64,000 nucleotides of DNA from Monodelphis domestica (Eukaryota; Chordata; Mammalia; Didelphimorphia; Didelphidae), in the NCBI RefSeq assembly GCF_027887165.1, contig NC_077232.1, positions 6,231,391-6,295,390 on the forward strand. The letters are read 5' to 3'. The position numbers and the translations under genes were made by a program. Below are positions 12,414-23,899 of the stretch, piece after piece (the first letter of the stretch is position 1; every line of letters starts with the position of its first letter). A model generated the notes under the pieces. It was not told the origin of the DNA. It did no database searches and worked only from the letters and a program-made list of their open reading frames with translations.

Positions 12414-12870
12414 TGTTATAATTAATTCTGGTTGGACTCTGAATATTTTTATAGGTGGTCGCCAGGGATTTAATTTCTAAATCCCAAAATGAATTACTAA
12501 AGTAAATGGAATTTATGGTAGTTTATTTACAATATTTACATTAGAAGGAAGATATTAAGGAATGAGAGAAAGAGAAAACTCTGGCTTCTTCTGATATCAG
12601 TTGGAATTTCTAAGCCCAGCCAGGGGAAGAGAAAAGCAGGGTCACTAAGTCAGCCTTTCACTCACCAACAGTGACAGTCTAAATGGAAAGAAGTCTGGGT
12701 GTCTGTCTTCCGGTTTTTTGTAGATTAAAATCTAAAAATAGATTGTGGATTACAATTCTAGCTTCACTATAAAGGAAGAGCTAAGTACCTTCATTGTTAC
12801 AATCAGGAGATAGCTAAATCCAGTCTTCGAAGAACTATCCTGGATTATGCCTTTTTCTTGTTTTTTTTTA

Positions 12871-12885
12871 GGAGATAGTAGTTTA
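12871..12885. repeat. Target-site duplication, left copy (GGAGATAGTAGTTTA)
   Basis: An identical 15-mer occurs at 16779-16793, bracketing the RTE-like LINE. Confidence 0.9.
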
Positions 12886-12899
12886 GTAATAGTAGTCTC

Positions 12900-13690
12900 T
12901 CGGTGACCGAGAATGATGATTGTCTTTGTGCATTATCATCTATTGATGTACCCTCATGTGGCTTTGAAGTCCAAAGGCTGAGGCTCAGTTTGTGGCACAT
13001 GGGGCCTGGGACGCCAGTTGTTAGGGGAGGTGCGGCTGTGGCCTGGTGTTGGCGTTCACACGCAGCGGCAAGACGTCGATGTCGCTCATCTTCAAAGGTG
13101 GTGGCGGTGGCCTGGTGAATGTGGGTTCGCCAGCTGCTTCTGTCAGAGGCAGCGAGTTCTAGTTGCTTTGGTGTCATGCCAGCCCACTTCAAGTTGGACT
13201 TTAGCTGATCCTTGAATCTTTTCTTTGGTCGGCCTTGTTTCCTGAGTCCAGCTGACAGTTCACCATAGAATACCTGTCTTGGTATTCGCTGTGGGTCCAT
13301 GCGGATGGCGTGTCCAGACCATCGTAGCTGGGCTTTGAGGACCATGACTTCGATGCTGGTGGAGTTGGCTCTGTCGAGGACTTCCTGGTGGGTGATTCGG
13401 TCCTGCCATCAGATCCTCATGATTGACCAGAGAGCGTTGGTGGAATTGCTCCAGCTGCTTCATGTGCTTCCAGTACAGTGTCCATGTCTTGCAACCGTAC
13501 AGGAGCAAACTGAGGACCACTGCGTTGTACACTTTGAGCTTCGTCGCAGTGCTTACACCGCTGTGTTGGAGAACTTTGGAGCGCAGCCGCCCGAGTGCCT
13601 GGCTGGCCTTTTGGATCCTGGCATTGATCTCGTGGTCTAGAGACCCGTCGTTGGCGATGGTGCTGCCCAGGTACTTGAAGGTGTTGACGT
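12900..13690 (-). pseudogene. RTE-like C-terminal region, broken
   Basis: The frame resumes at LSNVNTFKYLGSTIANDGSL, then ARIQKASQALGRLRSKVLQH and KVYNAVVLSLLLYGCKTWTL. A frame change follows, then LRWSGHAIRMDPQRIPRQVF and GRPKKRFKDQLKSNLKWAGM. This YLGS / YGCETW / W-GH-RM / RP--R block series is typical of the RTE-type ORF end. Confidence 0.8.
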
Positions 13691-13708
13691 TAGAAAGCTG
13701 CGTGCCAT

Positions 13709-15515
13709 TGCTGGTTGTAAACCTTGAAATTTCTCAGACTTGTGAATGTAAAAAATTTCCCCATTGGACTGGGAACATTCCCCATTTTGATGAGAAAAAT
13801 CCTTGCTATGGGAGGACCTCTACTCCACCCGTACTTAAGACTGCTTTAGGGGAGAAAACTCCTTGCTAAACAATGAAAGTACTTGGACCCATGCTTATGA
13901 TGAGGCAGGGAGTTCTTTGAGCCAGGCCTGTTTTTAGAATTGATACAATGGGATGCTAGATACCTAAAAGGGCCGGGCAAGTTTTCTCTTGATGAGATTA
14001 GTTGATTCAGCTGTGTTTTCACTGGTTCAGACTTACTGAGGAGATTTGTCGACTTAGAATTCAGATGGGCAGTCCTTTGGATTGGTAGATGTAAGATCTT
14101 AGGGGAGGTGACATAGGAGAAAAACCTCCTATATAAGAAGCAGAATCTCTTGAGGAAGGGAGAATCCTTTTTGGAGGATCTCTGATGAGGATCGCTTGGG
14201 AAGAATGGAGAAGGGAACCTCTTGGAGGACAATCTCTAAAGAGATCTCGCTGGAGCTCCTCTGAGGGGACTCTGTCCCTCCAGAGGCTCTGGAGAGAGGC
14301 CCTTTGGAACTCTCTCTGGTGAAGTCAGCCGAGATGGAGCTGGCCTGGTGTCACTAGAATCCTTGCTTAGACAGACCTTGTGGTGAGTGTTAAAAGACTG
14401 ACTGACTGATCTCTCTCTCTCTTAAGACTCAGGTCTAGGCCATGTTGGCTTAAGGCCCTTCATACTTATTTCCTTTTTCTCTCTTTCTCTCTCTCTTTTT
14501 TTAATTCCACATTTGTATTAATTAAAATATCTATAAAACCCAGTTGACTTGGGTATTTGAATAATTGGGAATATTTCCCTGGTGACCACCTTATATTTGA
14601 TTTAAAAATCAAGACACTGTAGTGAAACATATTTCTGCAGTCAAATTTACTCACCCTCTCTTATATCTATCACAATTTATATCTTCCACTATTTTAATCA
14701 CTACAGTTTAAGACCTCAACCATTTTAAATCTAATATGGTGGAGTTGTGAACTGATCCAACCATTCTGGAGGGCAATTTGGAACTATGCCCAAAGGGCGA
14801 TAAAAGACTGTCTGCCCTTTGATCCAGCTATAGCACTGCTGGGTTTGTACCCCAAAGAGATAATAAGGGAAAAGACTTGTACAAGAATATTCATAGCTGC
14901 GCTCTTTGTGGTGGCCAAAAACTGGAAAACGAGGGGATGCCCTTCAATTGGGGAATGGCTGAACAAACTGTGGTATATGTTGGTGATGGAATACTATGGT
15001 GCTAAAAGGAATAATAAAGTGGAGGAATTCCATGGAGACTGGAACAACCTCCAGGAAGTGATGCAGAGCGAGAGGAGCAGAACCAGGAGCACAATGTACA
15101 CAGAGACTGATACATTGTGGTACAATCAAAGGTAGTGGACTTCTCCATTAGGGACAATGCAATGTCTCTGAACAATCTGCAGGGATCTAAAAAACACTAT
15201 CCACAAGCAGAGAATAAACTGTAGGAGTAAAAACACCGAGGAAAAACAACTGCTTGACTACAGGGGCTGAGAGGAAATGACTGAGGAGAGACTCTAAATG
15301 AACACTCTAGTGCAAATACCAACAACATGGAAATGGGTTCAAACCAAGAACACATGTGAAACCCAGTGGAATTGTGCGCTGGCTATGGGAGAAGTGGTGG
15401 GAGGGGGCGGGGAGAGGAAAAGATAATGATCATTGTTTCCAATGAATAATGTTTGTAAATAACCAAGTAAAATAATGTTTAAAAAGTCAAAAGAAAAAAG
15501 AAAAGAAAAAAAAGA
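13709..15515 (+). mobile_element. Composite insertion in the RTE copy: LTR-like segment plus L1 tail
   Basis: Bounded by an imperfect duplication (GAAAGCTGCGTGC and GAAAGCTGTGTGC). 13740-14730 is LTR-like: a TATATAAGAAGC TATA box near 14132 and CCTGGTGACCACC shared with the LTR at 12414. 14735-15480 is a marsupial L1 end (GAACTGATCCAACCATTCTG to AAACCCAGTGGAATTGTGCG) with an A-rich tail. Confidence 0.65.
14735..15480 (+). mobile_element. Marsupial L1 3' end (ORF2 tail and 3'UTR)
   Basis: GGCAATTTGGAACTATGCCC, CCCAAAGAGATAATAAGGGA, GGTGGCCAAAAACTGGAAAA and GGAGCAGAACCAGGAGCACA, ending in an A-rich tail. This is the best preserved L1 end in the window. Confidence 0.9.
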
Positions 15516-15519
15516 AAGC

Positions 15520-16760
15520 TGTGTGCTGTCGATTGTAATGCACGGCTGGTTAGTTGGCCTCCCTGGTGCAGGTTGTAACAGTACTTGTTTTGCTGAGGCT
15601 GATAGTCAGGCCAAACAGATTTGTTGCGGTGGAGAACCTGTCCACAATGGTTTGGAGGTGATTTTCTTGGTGGGCCATGAGAGTACAGTCATCTGCAAAG
15701 AGAGCTTCCAGGATGAGTCTCTCATTGTCTTTGTTTTTGCAGTCAGGAGGCGAAGGTCAAATAGTGAGCCATCCAGCCGGTATTTGATGTAGACGCCCAG
15801 GTCTAGATCCATCACAGCATGTTGTAATACTTGGGTGAAGTATAGGTTGAAGAGTACCGCAGAGAGGACACAACCTTGTTTCATGCTATTGGAGATGTTG
15901 AAGCGATCAGAAGTCTCTCCACCAGATAGGACTTCCCCTGTCATGTTGACATGAAAGAGCTGGATCAGTTTGATGAATTTTGCTGGGCAACCGAGCTTGC
16001 TGAGGATCACCCACAATGCATCCCTGTGTCGAACGCCTTCGCCAGGTCTATGAAGACAATGTAGAGACTTAGGTTCTGCTCAAGGCATATTTCCTGCATT
16101 TCCCTCCCCGTGAAGACCATGTTGATGGTGCTGCGATCTGGTCGGAAGCCACATTGTGATTCAGGCAGGTTCTGCTCTGAAACAGATGACAGGAGTCTGT
16201 TGAGTATAACATGGGCGAGGATCTTTCCAGCAGTGGAGAGTAGTGAGATGCCTCTGTAGTTGTCACAGGCTGCTTGTGAGCCTTTGTTCTTGTATAGGGC
16301 TACGATGGAGGCATCTCTGAGTTCTGGGGGCATGTCTTCCTCTTCCCATATGCTGGTCAGCACTATGTGGATTGCCTGGAGCGCCTTTCCCTTTAAGGCC
16401 TTGTCCACCTTGGTGGGAATCCTGTCTTTACCGGGTGCCTTGCCTGCACTCTTTTATTTAATGGCTTTTTGGACTTCCTCTATTGAAGGAGGGACGTCAA
16501 GTTGTTCAATGGAGCAGTTTTGGGGGATCTGGTCAAGGGCGCTTTGGTCGACTGAAGAGGGTCGGTTGAGAAGCTGACTGAAGTGTTCTTTCCACCTGTT
16601 GCTGATGCCTCTTTTATCTTTTATGAGAGTGTCACTGTCAGAGGATAGCAAGGGAGTGGTGGTGGGTTTTGATGGCCCATAGACAGTCTTGAGGGCACTG
16701 AAGAATTGGTTGTAGTTTTTCGTATCAGCAAAGCGCTGGATTTCTTCTGCCTTTTATATC
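15520..16760 (-). pseudogene. RTE-like reverse transcriptase core, broken
   Basis: From high to low coordinate: ISNRWKEHFSQLLNRPSS, a single TAA stop near 16458, the KAPGKDRIP block, ASIVALYKNKGSQAACDNYR, ISLLSTAGKILAHVILNRLL, FIDLAKAFDT (RT block A), KQGCVLSAVLFNLYF and the catalytic LFADDCTLM (FADD codons at 15688-15699). All main RT blocks are present in order, but they fall in several frames. The endonuclease domain is missing by truncation. Confidence 0.8.
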
Positions 16761-16778
16761 TCCCTTGGGGGGGGGGGG

Positions 16779-16793
16779 GGAGATAGTAGTTTA
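16779..16793. repeat. Target-site duplication, right copy (GGAGATAGTAGTTTA)
   Basis: Matches 12871-12885 over 15 of 15 bases, at the junction with a G14 run. Confidence 0.9.
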
Positions 16794-17176
16794 TTCTTTC
16801 GCAAAGGGGTCATTCCCCATTGAGGTGCCTAAGGAATGTCAAAGCAATGGATGGGGTCTCTAATCAAAGAAAGTGCCCCCTCCCACCTTTGATCATCTTT
16901 GACGTCTTTAAAAGATAAAGTTCTTGATGACTTTAGAAGATAAGTGAATTATGGGATAGACACCTGGCTAAAAGATGAGTGAATCACTGGGGTGTAGATG
17001 ACAAGATCGGATGTTCTGTGAGTTACTCCCCCCTCCAAGACCTTTGAAATGTAAAAGGCCAATGGTTTTGTTGTGTGTGTGTGGGGGGGGGGGGTTCTAG
17101 AAGGAAGGGAAAGTACTAACATCTATCTAGGTGCTTAGCACTTCTTGGGAGAAAGACAGATTTTATCTCCTTCAAT

Positions 17177-17192
17177 CCCCCCTTTTTCTTTT
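17177..17192 (-). promoter_or_regulatory. Retroviral polypurine tract
   Basis: Minus strand AAAAGAAAAAGGGGGG sits two bases before the TG that starts the LTR. This is the classic second-strand primer position and fixes the provirus orientation. Confidence 0.75.
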
Positions 17193-17215
17193 GATCAATT
17201 GTGTGCTTTCTCACC

Positions 17216-17611
17216 TCATTTTTGAAGCTTCAATCCAGCTTCCTGTTCAAATATGCTCTCACCTATTTCCTCTAAATGCAAGGCTTTTTGTTGCCTTAAG
17301 ATCCTATTCTTCATAGTTCGATGAATGAGAGCAAGAATTGTGGCTGTGGGGAGGCCTGAGGCCATCAGCTGACCCAGAAGGCATCCAGTTGCAGAGTTAA
17401 CCCTTTCTGCTCGTTGGTTTCTAGCTTTGAGCTCATCTGGGGCTTTCCCAGTCACTCTGGCTGTAGCTAAATAGACTGATTGATTGAAGGAGCCTGGAGG
17501 GAAGACGACAAGTGTCTCTTTTTCCCCTGACTGATTTGAATGGGTAGAATGGTTGAAACACGCTGCGGGGCTGCACATGTTCCTGACCAGTGTTGACTGG
17601 AAAAAAAACAC
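17216..17611 (-). pseudogene. Provirus ORF in env position, unrecognised
   Basis: A 131-codon open frame on the minus strand ends just before the polypurine tract, which is where env lies in a provirus. It has NxS/T sequons in its first half and a hydrophobic stretch (about residues 78-95) followed by a basic segment. That is suggestive of a membrane anchor and tail, but I cannot match it to a known env. It has no start context that I trust and is a fragment. Confidence 0.35.
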
Positions 17612-18220
17612 GGGACCATTAAATGGTCAGAAAAACCATTCTTAAATTAAGGAAAGGGGTTCAGTGCAAAATGAGGCCTCCACACAGATCTGTGAGCTAA
17701 CACCCAGCCAGAATTCCACGCAGAGTATTGAAACTGCTTGCTCTGGGCACTGACTCCTGGGAGAGCCAACCACACTAGATCGACAACTGCAAGGAGACAT
17801 TAAAATTGGGGAGCTTAAATACCTTTCTAGGGGAACACTGGGGGCTGAGGAGGAGAGGGATAGTTGAGAGACTTTACAATGGTAACAAAGGAAAATGAGG
17901 AGTTCTAGATGGGAATAACAGTGAGGGGCTGATGCTTTACAATAGATACAAAAAAGGAAAGATCCAGCCAAAGTGGCACCATCTTGGTAAAGGACTTTGG
18001 CCTAAGGGGAGAAACCACCAAGAGATACTAAACTCCTGATGGGATTATCCCTCCCCACTTAAACTACTTTAAGGTCTATTGTTAGTCTGAGACTAGTGAA
18101 GTTGGACTTTCCCTCTGGGGGAAATTCCTGTGACTAGGTCAACCTTGGGGCTTTCACTTTTTAAGCTAAGTAAACTGAGGTCATTAAATCTTTCCGGGCT
18201 ACAAGTTTGTGGGCTGCTAG
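17612..18220. other. Unassigned, possibly provirus interior
   Basis: Lies upstream of the env-position frame on the minus strand. No gag or pol motif was recognised. Confidence 0.3.
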
Positions 18221-18229
18221 ATTCCTCGT

Positions 18230-18370
18230 TGACAATGGACATGACAATGGACATCCTCTCTGTTTCCAGTTCTTTGCCCCCACAAAAAGAGCATCTAGAA
18301 ATACTTTTGTACAAGTAGGTCCTCCCCTCTTTTTTGTGGTTCTCTTTGGGATATAGACTGTGAGAGCAGG
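18230..18370 (-). mobile_element. L1 fragment, antisense
   Basis: Minus strand encodes ALFVGAKNWKQRGCP, the same segment as ALFVVAKNWKTRGCP in the L1 tail at 14735-15480. Confidence 0.75.
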
Positions 18371-19230
18371 ATGCAAGGATGAGGATGGAATGTGGAAGAA
18401 GACTTGATTGCCCTGCGAAGACCATGGGAAGCAGAGGAGCGTGGGAGAAGAATGGGGACCTGGGGGACTTCGCAGGGAGAGAAGGGGTTTCTGAGACTAC
18501 AACCTCGAGGTGAGAGGAGGCTTCTTGCTTTGCTGGAGATCGTTTAAGAGCCAGCCGAGAGAATCAGTCTTGGGACTTCTCAAGAAGAGATTTACAATTG
18601 CCTGACACCTCTAGCAACATCTGAAGAGAGACTCGGGTCTTCTTGGACCTCGGGGCCTCGGACTCAATGGCCTTTGAGCCCCCCTCTTCACCCCCCCCCC
18701 CCCAGCCTTATAGCACCTGCCTTACTCTTACTTCGATTCCTCAATATCTTAGTTTAGTTTATAAGGTAACTGGGTAGGGGAGGAGAATTTCTGGTTTGTC
18801 CCAGAGCATCCAGAAAGAAGGACCTCAGAGGATTTAGTTACAGGGACACCTCATAACCTCAACCTGACCCCCCCCCCCCTTTCAGATATCTTGAGTTTAT
18901 TAAAGACATATTAAACCACAGTCAGAGTGGAAGAAAGGGATTTTGTTCAAGGAGCATTGAGGAAGCTCCTTCCCTGAGGCCATGGCACATTGCTGGTCAG
19001 GCCCTCCCACTGGGTCAGCTTGTGTTCTCAATTCTGGGGCATTCCCTCTTTCACTCAGTAGGGGAGACCTCCCCTCAATTTACCAACATCGCCCATCACC
19101 CGTTTCCCAGACATATTCATCTGTTATCACGGCCCAGGAGAAGAGAGTGAGAGAGTACAATAGAAGACATTCCACCTCGGATTCCTACCTTTCCTCACTC
19201 ATCTGTCTATAAGTAACAGCTCCCTCAAGA

Positions 19231-19547
19231 TCAATTATTACTGATCAGCAAATAACCATTACAAGACCTAGTAGTGGTATTACTAGATCCAACCAACAAT
19301 TTCCAAATTGTCCTCCAGAATGGTTGGATCAGTTCACAACTCCACCAACAATGCATCAGTGTCCCGCATTTGCCACATCCCTTCCAACATTTATCATTTT
19401 CCTTTACTGTTGCTAATCTGATAGGTGTCAGGTGGCAGCTCAGGGTTGTTTTAATTTGCTTTTCTCTAATCAAGAGGGATTTAGAACATTTTTTCACATG
19501 TTTATTGGTAGCTTTAATTTCTTCATATGAAAAATTCTTGTTCATAC
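19231..19547 (-). pseudogene. L1 ORF2 C-terminal fragment
   Basis: Minus strand frame contains MNKNFSYEEIKATNKHVKKC, SLLIREKQIKTTLSCHLTPI and CGKCGTLMHCWWSCELIQPF, matching the conserved L1 ORF2 Cys-rich C-terminus (GTLLHCWW). A 104-codon stretch is still open. It is cut off at 19548 by an LTR. Confidence 0.9.
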
Positions 19548-20165
19548 TGTTATAGTGTGTGGAGTGGAAATTTCAGGGATCTTGAAAATTCCAAAGTGCA
19601 TCCCCTTTAACCACTATTTAAAAATATCACCAGGGAGAACCATCACTTATGTTAAGGTAAAAATTAGGGGTTATTGACTGAATATATTATACTAGTGGTC
19701 TCCATGGATTGAAATTCAATCCCAATAAAATATTCAAATCAGTTTGGGATTTTATTGTTGGTTTAATTCCTTTACAATAGAAGGAAGAAATTAAGAAGAA
19801 GAGAGAAAAGGAATTGGACTGCTCTGACAAGCCAGATAAGAGTTCAGAGGCCTAGGCCAAGGGGCCCTCTCAATCTAGCTTGGCTTCCAACCACGAGGCC
19901 TCCTCTGAGATGAGGGGACTCCTAGGAGGATAGTGTTTTAGGAGGTAAAAGAAAAAAGGAATCAGTCTAAACCATTCACCAAGCACCCTAAGAATGCGGC
20001 CAGAAGTTCCCAACGCTGAAAGAGCCCAACATCTCCACGAGAGCCCCAAGAGAGGAAGTGACGTGAAATATATAGGCCGATCTTTACATCACTTCCTACA
20101 TCTCACATGTACCAATGGTAGCTTAAGCTTGACTTAGGACAGCCCAGGGGTCTGCCAGTTGTTTC
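19548..20165 (-). mobile_element. Solo LTR, antisense
   Basis: Minus strand: a TATA box (CCTATATATTTCACG) near 20070, AATAAAATCCC near 19750 and an end ACTATAACA at 19548, similar to the TATAACA end of the LTR at 12414. The upstream boundary is approximate. Confidence 0.6.
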
Positions 20166-20369
20166 TGATTTGTCACTTGCTAGCACATGGGGGCCATAGG
20201 CCATCCTCCTCACAATTAATCCTTAAGTGGGGGTGTATATATTCCTGGTTGCTAGAATTTCTAAAGACTAAGCAGGGTGGAGAAAATCTAAAATTCACAC
20301 TTAAAATGTAATGCTTTATTGAGAAAGAGAGAAATGTGGGGCCACTGACCCAAGACAGAGGCCCCCAGA

Positions 20370-20462
20370 GAGTTACAGAGAGAGAGGGAGAGACAGAGAG
20401 AGACAGAGACAGAGAGAGACAGAGACAGAGAGACAGACAGAAAGAGAGAGAGAGAAAGAGAG
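20370..20462. repeat. GAGACA simple repeat
   Basis: Imperfect GAGA/GACA tandem units. Confidence 0.9.
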
Positions 20463-20539
20463 CTGACACAAAATGTTCTTAGGTTTACAGAGACACTCCC
20501 AACTTATAGGAAGATACAGTAGAATTAACATTTTAAGAG

Positions 20540-20693
20540 ACTGGAGGCAGAAGAGTGGTAAGGGCTAGGCAATGGGGGTCAAAAGACTTGCCCAGGATTA
20601 CACAGCTAGGAAGAGTATGAGGCCAGATTTGAATAGAGGACCTCTCATCTCTAAGCCTGGCTCTCAATCCACTGAGCCACCCAGCTGCCCCCT
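20540..20693 (-). mobile_element. tRNA-derived marsupial SINE, antisense, truncated
   Basis: GAGTGGTAAGGGCTAGGCAA, CCCAGGATTACACAGCTAGG and CTGAGCCACCCAGCTGCCCC. Confidence 0.88.
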
Positions 20694-22985
20694 CCTTCTT
20701 TATATCTTAATTAAATCTATTTTTGCTTTAGCTTTGTCTGAGATCATGATTGCTACTCCTGCTTTTTTTACTTCAGCTGGAGGACAACAGATTCTACTTC
20801 AACCACCTTCCTTTATTCTTTGTGTGTCTCCCTACCTCAAATGTGTTTCCTGTAGACAACATCATGGGATTCTGATTTTAAATCCACTCTGCTATATGCT
20901 TCAGTTTTATGGGTGAACTCATCCCATTTACATTCACAGTTATGATTACTCTTTGTGTATTCTCCTCCATCTTATTTTCCCCTTTTGATCCTGCTCTTTC
21001 TCCTTTCACTATGCCCTTCCTTACAAGTGCTTTGCTTTTAGTCACCTCCACAGCTTTCCCTTCCCTTCAATTACTGTTGCCCTCTCCTTGTCTTACTCTC
21101 CTCCTGCATTTCTATAGGATAAGTTAGGATTCTATACCCAAATGAATATGGCTATTATTCCCTCTCTGAGTCATTTCCAATGAGAGTAAGGTTTAAGCAT
21201 TGCCCATCACTACTTTCATCCTCCCCTCCACTGTAATAGTTTTTTCATGCCTCTTTAGATGATATAATCTACCTCATCTTAACTCTCCCTTCCCTTTCCT
21301 CTTAGTATACTCTTCTTTTTCATCTCTTAGGTTTTTTTGCATATCATATCATCATAATCAGCTTATTCTTGCACCCTCTGTCTATGCATACTCCTATCTG
21401 CTCTGATAATGATAATTTTAATAATTACAGATTAAGAATTACAAATATTATATTTCCATGTAGAAATATAAGAGTTTTTACCTTATTGAATCTCTTAAAA
21501 TTTCTCATTATTTACTCTTTTGTGCTTATCTTGAGTCTTGTGTTTAAACATCAGATTTTCTGTTTAGGTCTGGTCAGGAATGCTTGGAAATTATCTGGTT
21601 TTTTTTGTTTTTTTTTTATTAAAGGACCATTTTCTTTCCTAAAAGAAAGGGTAGGTGATTCTTGGTTGTAAACCTAGTTCCTTGCTGTGCGGAAAATCAT
21701 ATTACAAGTCTTCTTATCCTTTAGTGTAGAAGCTGCTAAGTTTCATGTAATTCTGATTGTGGCTTCATGATATTTGAATTGTTTCTTTCTGGCTGTTTGT
21801 AATATTTTCTTTTTGGTCTGGGAGCTCTTGAATTTGACTATAATATTCCTGGAAGTTGTCATTTGGGGATTTATTTCAGGAAGTGATTGGTGGATTCTTT
21901 CAATTTCTATTTCACACTCTTGTTAAAAAAAAAAATCAGGGCAGTTTTCTTTAATAATTTCTTGTAATATGGTATCTAGGCTTTAAAAAAAACACCATAA
22001 CTTTCAGGTAGTCCTGTAATTCTTAGACTGTCTCTCCTGGATCTATGTTCCTTGCCAATTGTTTTTTTTTCAATGAGATATTTCATATTGTCTTCTTTTT
22101 TCATTATTTAAACTTTGTTTTATAGTTTCTTAATGTCTTATAAAGTCATCAGCTTCTATTTGTCTAATTCTAATTTTTAAGAAATTATTTTCTTCCATGA
22201 GGTTTTGAATCTCCTTTTCTATTTGACCATTTCTACTTTTTTAAAAATTTTCTTTCTGCATTGGACTTTTGTGACTCTTTTTCCATATGGTGAATTCTGC
22301 TTTTTAAGCTGTTATTTTCTTATTGTAATTTTTTCATTTCTTTTCCCCATATTCCTCTGTTTCTCTTAGTTGCTTTTTAAAATTCCTTTTTGAGCTCTTT
22401 CAGAGCCTGAGACCAATTTTCATTTTTCTTTGAAGTTTTGGGTATAGCTGCTATGATATCACTGTCCCCTTCTGAGTCTGTGCCTTGCTCTTTTTTGTCT
22501 CCATAATCATTTTCTATGGTTGTGTGTGGGGTTTTTTTCTTCTGTTTGCTCATTTCCCTAGCTTTTTTTTTTTTAATTTTAGCTTCTACTTTTACTTTAA
22601 AGGTGGGCTCTGTTCTCACAGTAGAGGGAACACTCTCTTACACTTCTGTTTTTCTTTACTTCTACCCTCAGCTCTATTTCTGGTTTTCTGCAAGTTTCAG
22701 TTCTCCCAAGGTAGTATGATGGCCTGTGGGCTGGGAGCTCTGAAAGCCACCTCCCACTGCTGATTCAGTCTCCCTTAGGAACTGTGGATGGCTTGCAGGG
22801 CCCAGACCCTCTATGCCTACCTTTCAAGTTATTTTCTGCAGGAAAATTGCTTCACTTGGTCCAGTGGTTGGTTTTGTCACTCCAAAGTTCATTTTGAAGT
22901 TCTATTTTAAGTTTGGTTGAAGAGGAGTCTCCTAGAGGGTTTGATCTTTCCATACTTCTTCTCCACCATCTTGGCTCCCAGAACA
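20694..22985 (-). mobile_element. L1 5' half, antisense (5'UTR, ORF1, start of ORF2)
   Basis: At the high end, CCAAGATGGTGGAGAAGAAG is a typical L1 5' start. ORF1 follows from about 22570 (MSKQKKKTPHTTIENDYGDK, then a coiled-coil with stops). Near 20930-20700 the sequence encodes VNVNGMNSPIKLKHIAEWI and KKAGVAIMISDKAK, the start of the ORF2 endonuclease. Several stops make it dead. Confidence 0.8.
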
Positions 22986-23219
22986 ATGCCGGGTCTTCTT
23001 GGAAATCTCCAGGCTTCAAGTTGCTTCCGGGACTTAGGGTTTCTTGCTTTGAAAGAGAAAAGATGGAAGAGGCCAATCTTACTTTGGGCTGCTGGATGAG
23101 GAGACTGTAGCCCATCGTTCCCCAAGCTTGATATGATGTCTCCCTACAGATGTGCGTCCATTCTCTATCATTCCTGCTCCAGAAAGAGCCTCGTTTTTGT
23201 TGCAGGCCCCAGCATCTTG

Positions 23220-23430
23220 GATTCATCCCCTTGATATTACCAAGGCTACTCTCTCTGTGTCATGCCACAGCTCCAATCAGTTACCAATTCTTGCCATTTC
23301 TGCCCTGACAGCTTGTTCATCTAGCCCTTCTCTCTACTCACACGGCCCCCACCTTAGCTCAGGCCTTCTGGGTGATTTCCACACCTCCTCTGTGGGCTCT
23401 CTGCTCTCCCATCCACTCTAAGCATTCACA
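23220..23430 (+). mobile_element. L2 LINE 3' fragment
   Basis: CACCTTAGCTCAGGCCTTCT and a CATCTTGGATTCATCCCCTT start, as in L2 3' regions. Confidence 0.55.
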
Positions 23431-23899
23431 GTCAAAGAGATTTCCCTCTGTTCCAAACAGACTGTGGGATCAGATATGATTCCCTGCTGCAGCAGAGTCC
23501 CCTGCGTCCCTTGCTCCTTGAAATGGGTGCCCTAAAGGCGTCACAGACTCTAAATGGCCAAAACAGAAACGTTACCTTTTCCTCAAAGATGCCCCCACCC
23601 TCTCAGCTTGTCACCTGGGTGCTCTTCTCACTTCCTTACATTCCCTCAGTCAATACACACTTATGAAGCACCTACTAGGTGCCAGGCACTGGGGATAAAA
23701 AGAAAGGGAAAACAGGCCCTGCCTTGGAGAAGACAAAGTGCAAATAGCCATACAAACGGGATTTATACAGAATTAACAGTAAATAACCAACAGAGGGAAG
23801 GGACTAGAACTACTCGGATTTTTTCGGCAGTCTTTTTGTAAAATTGCATTTTTATTGTCGCGTCATTGCTGTTAGCGTTGCTACTATTCTTACCATGGC

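Larger units (their letters stand above)
12886..16778 (-). mobile_element. RTE-like non-LTR retrotransposon, 5'-truncated, itself interrupted
   Basis: The insertion between 15-bp duplications contains the reverse transcriptase and C-terminal region of an RTE or RTE-X-type LINE on the minus strand. The 3' end is at 12886. The 5' end (16778) is truncated within the coding region and abuts a run of G. A second insertion occupies about 13709-15515. Frames are interrupted by few stops and frameshifts, so it is younger than the L2/MIR copies. The exact family is not determined. Confidence 0.75.
12414..17174 (-). mobile_element. Retroviral LTR (about 850 bp) split by an RTE-like LINE
   Basis: Read on the minus strand, the LTR begins TGAAGGAG at 17174 directly after a polypurine tract and ends TATAACA at 12414. 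It has AATAAA near 12520 and the motif GGCGACCACC shared with the LTR-like segment at 13740-14730. Removing the insertion 12886-16793 leaves about 853 bp. This is the 3' LTR of an old provirus whose 5' LTR was not identified. Defective copy; no restored sequence is given. Confidence 0.7.
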
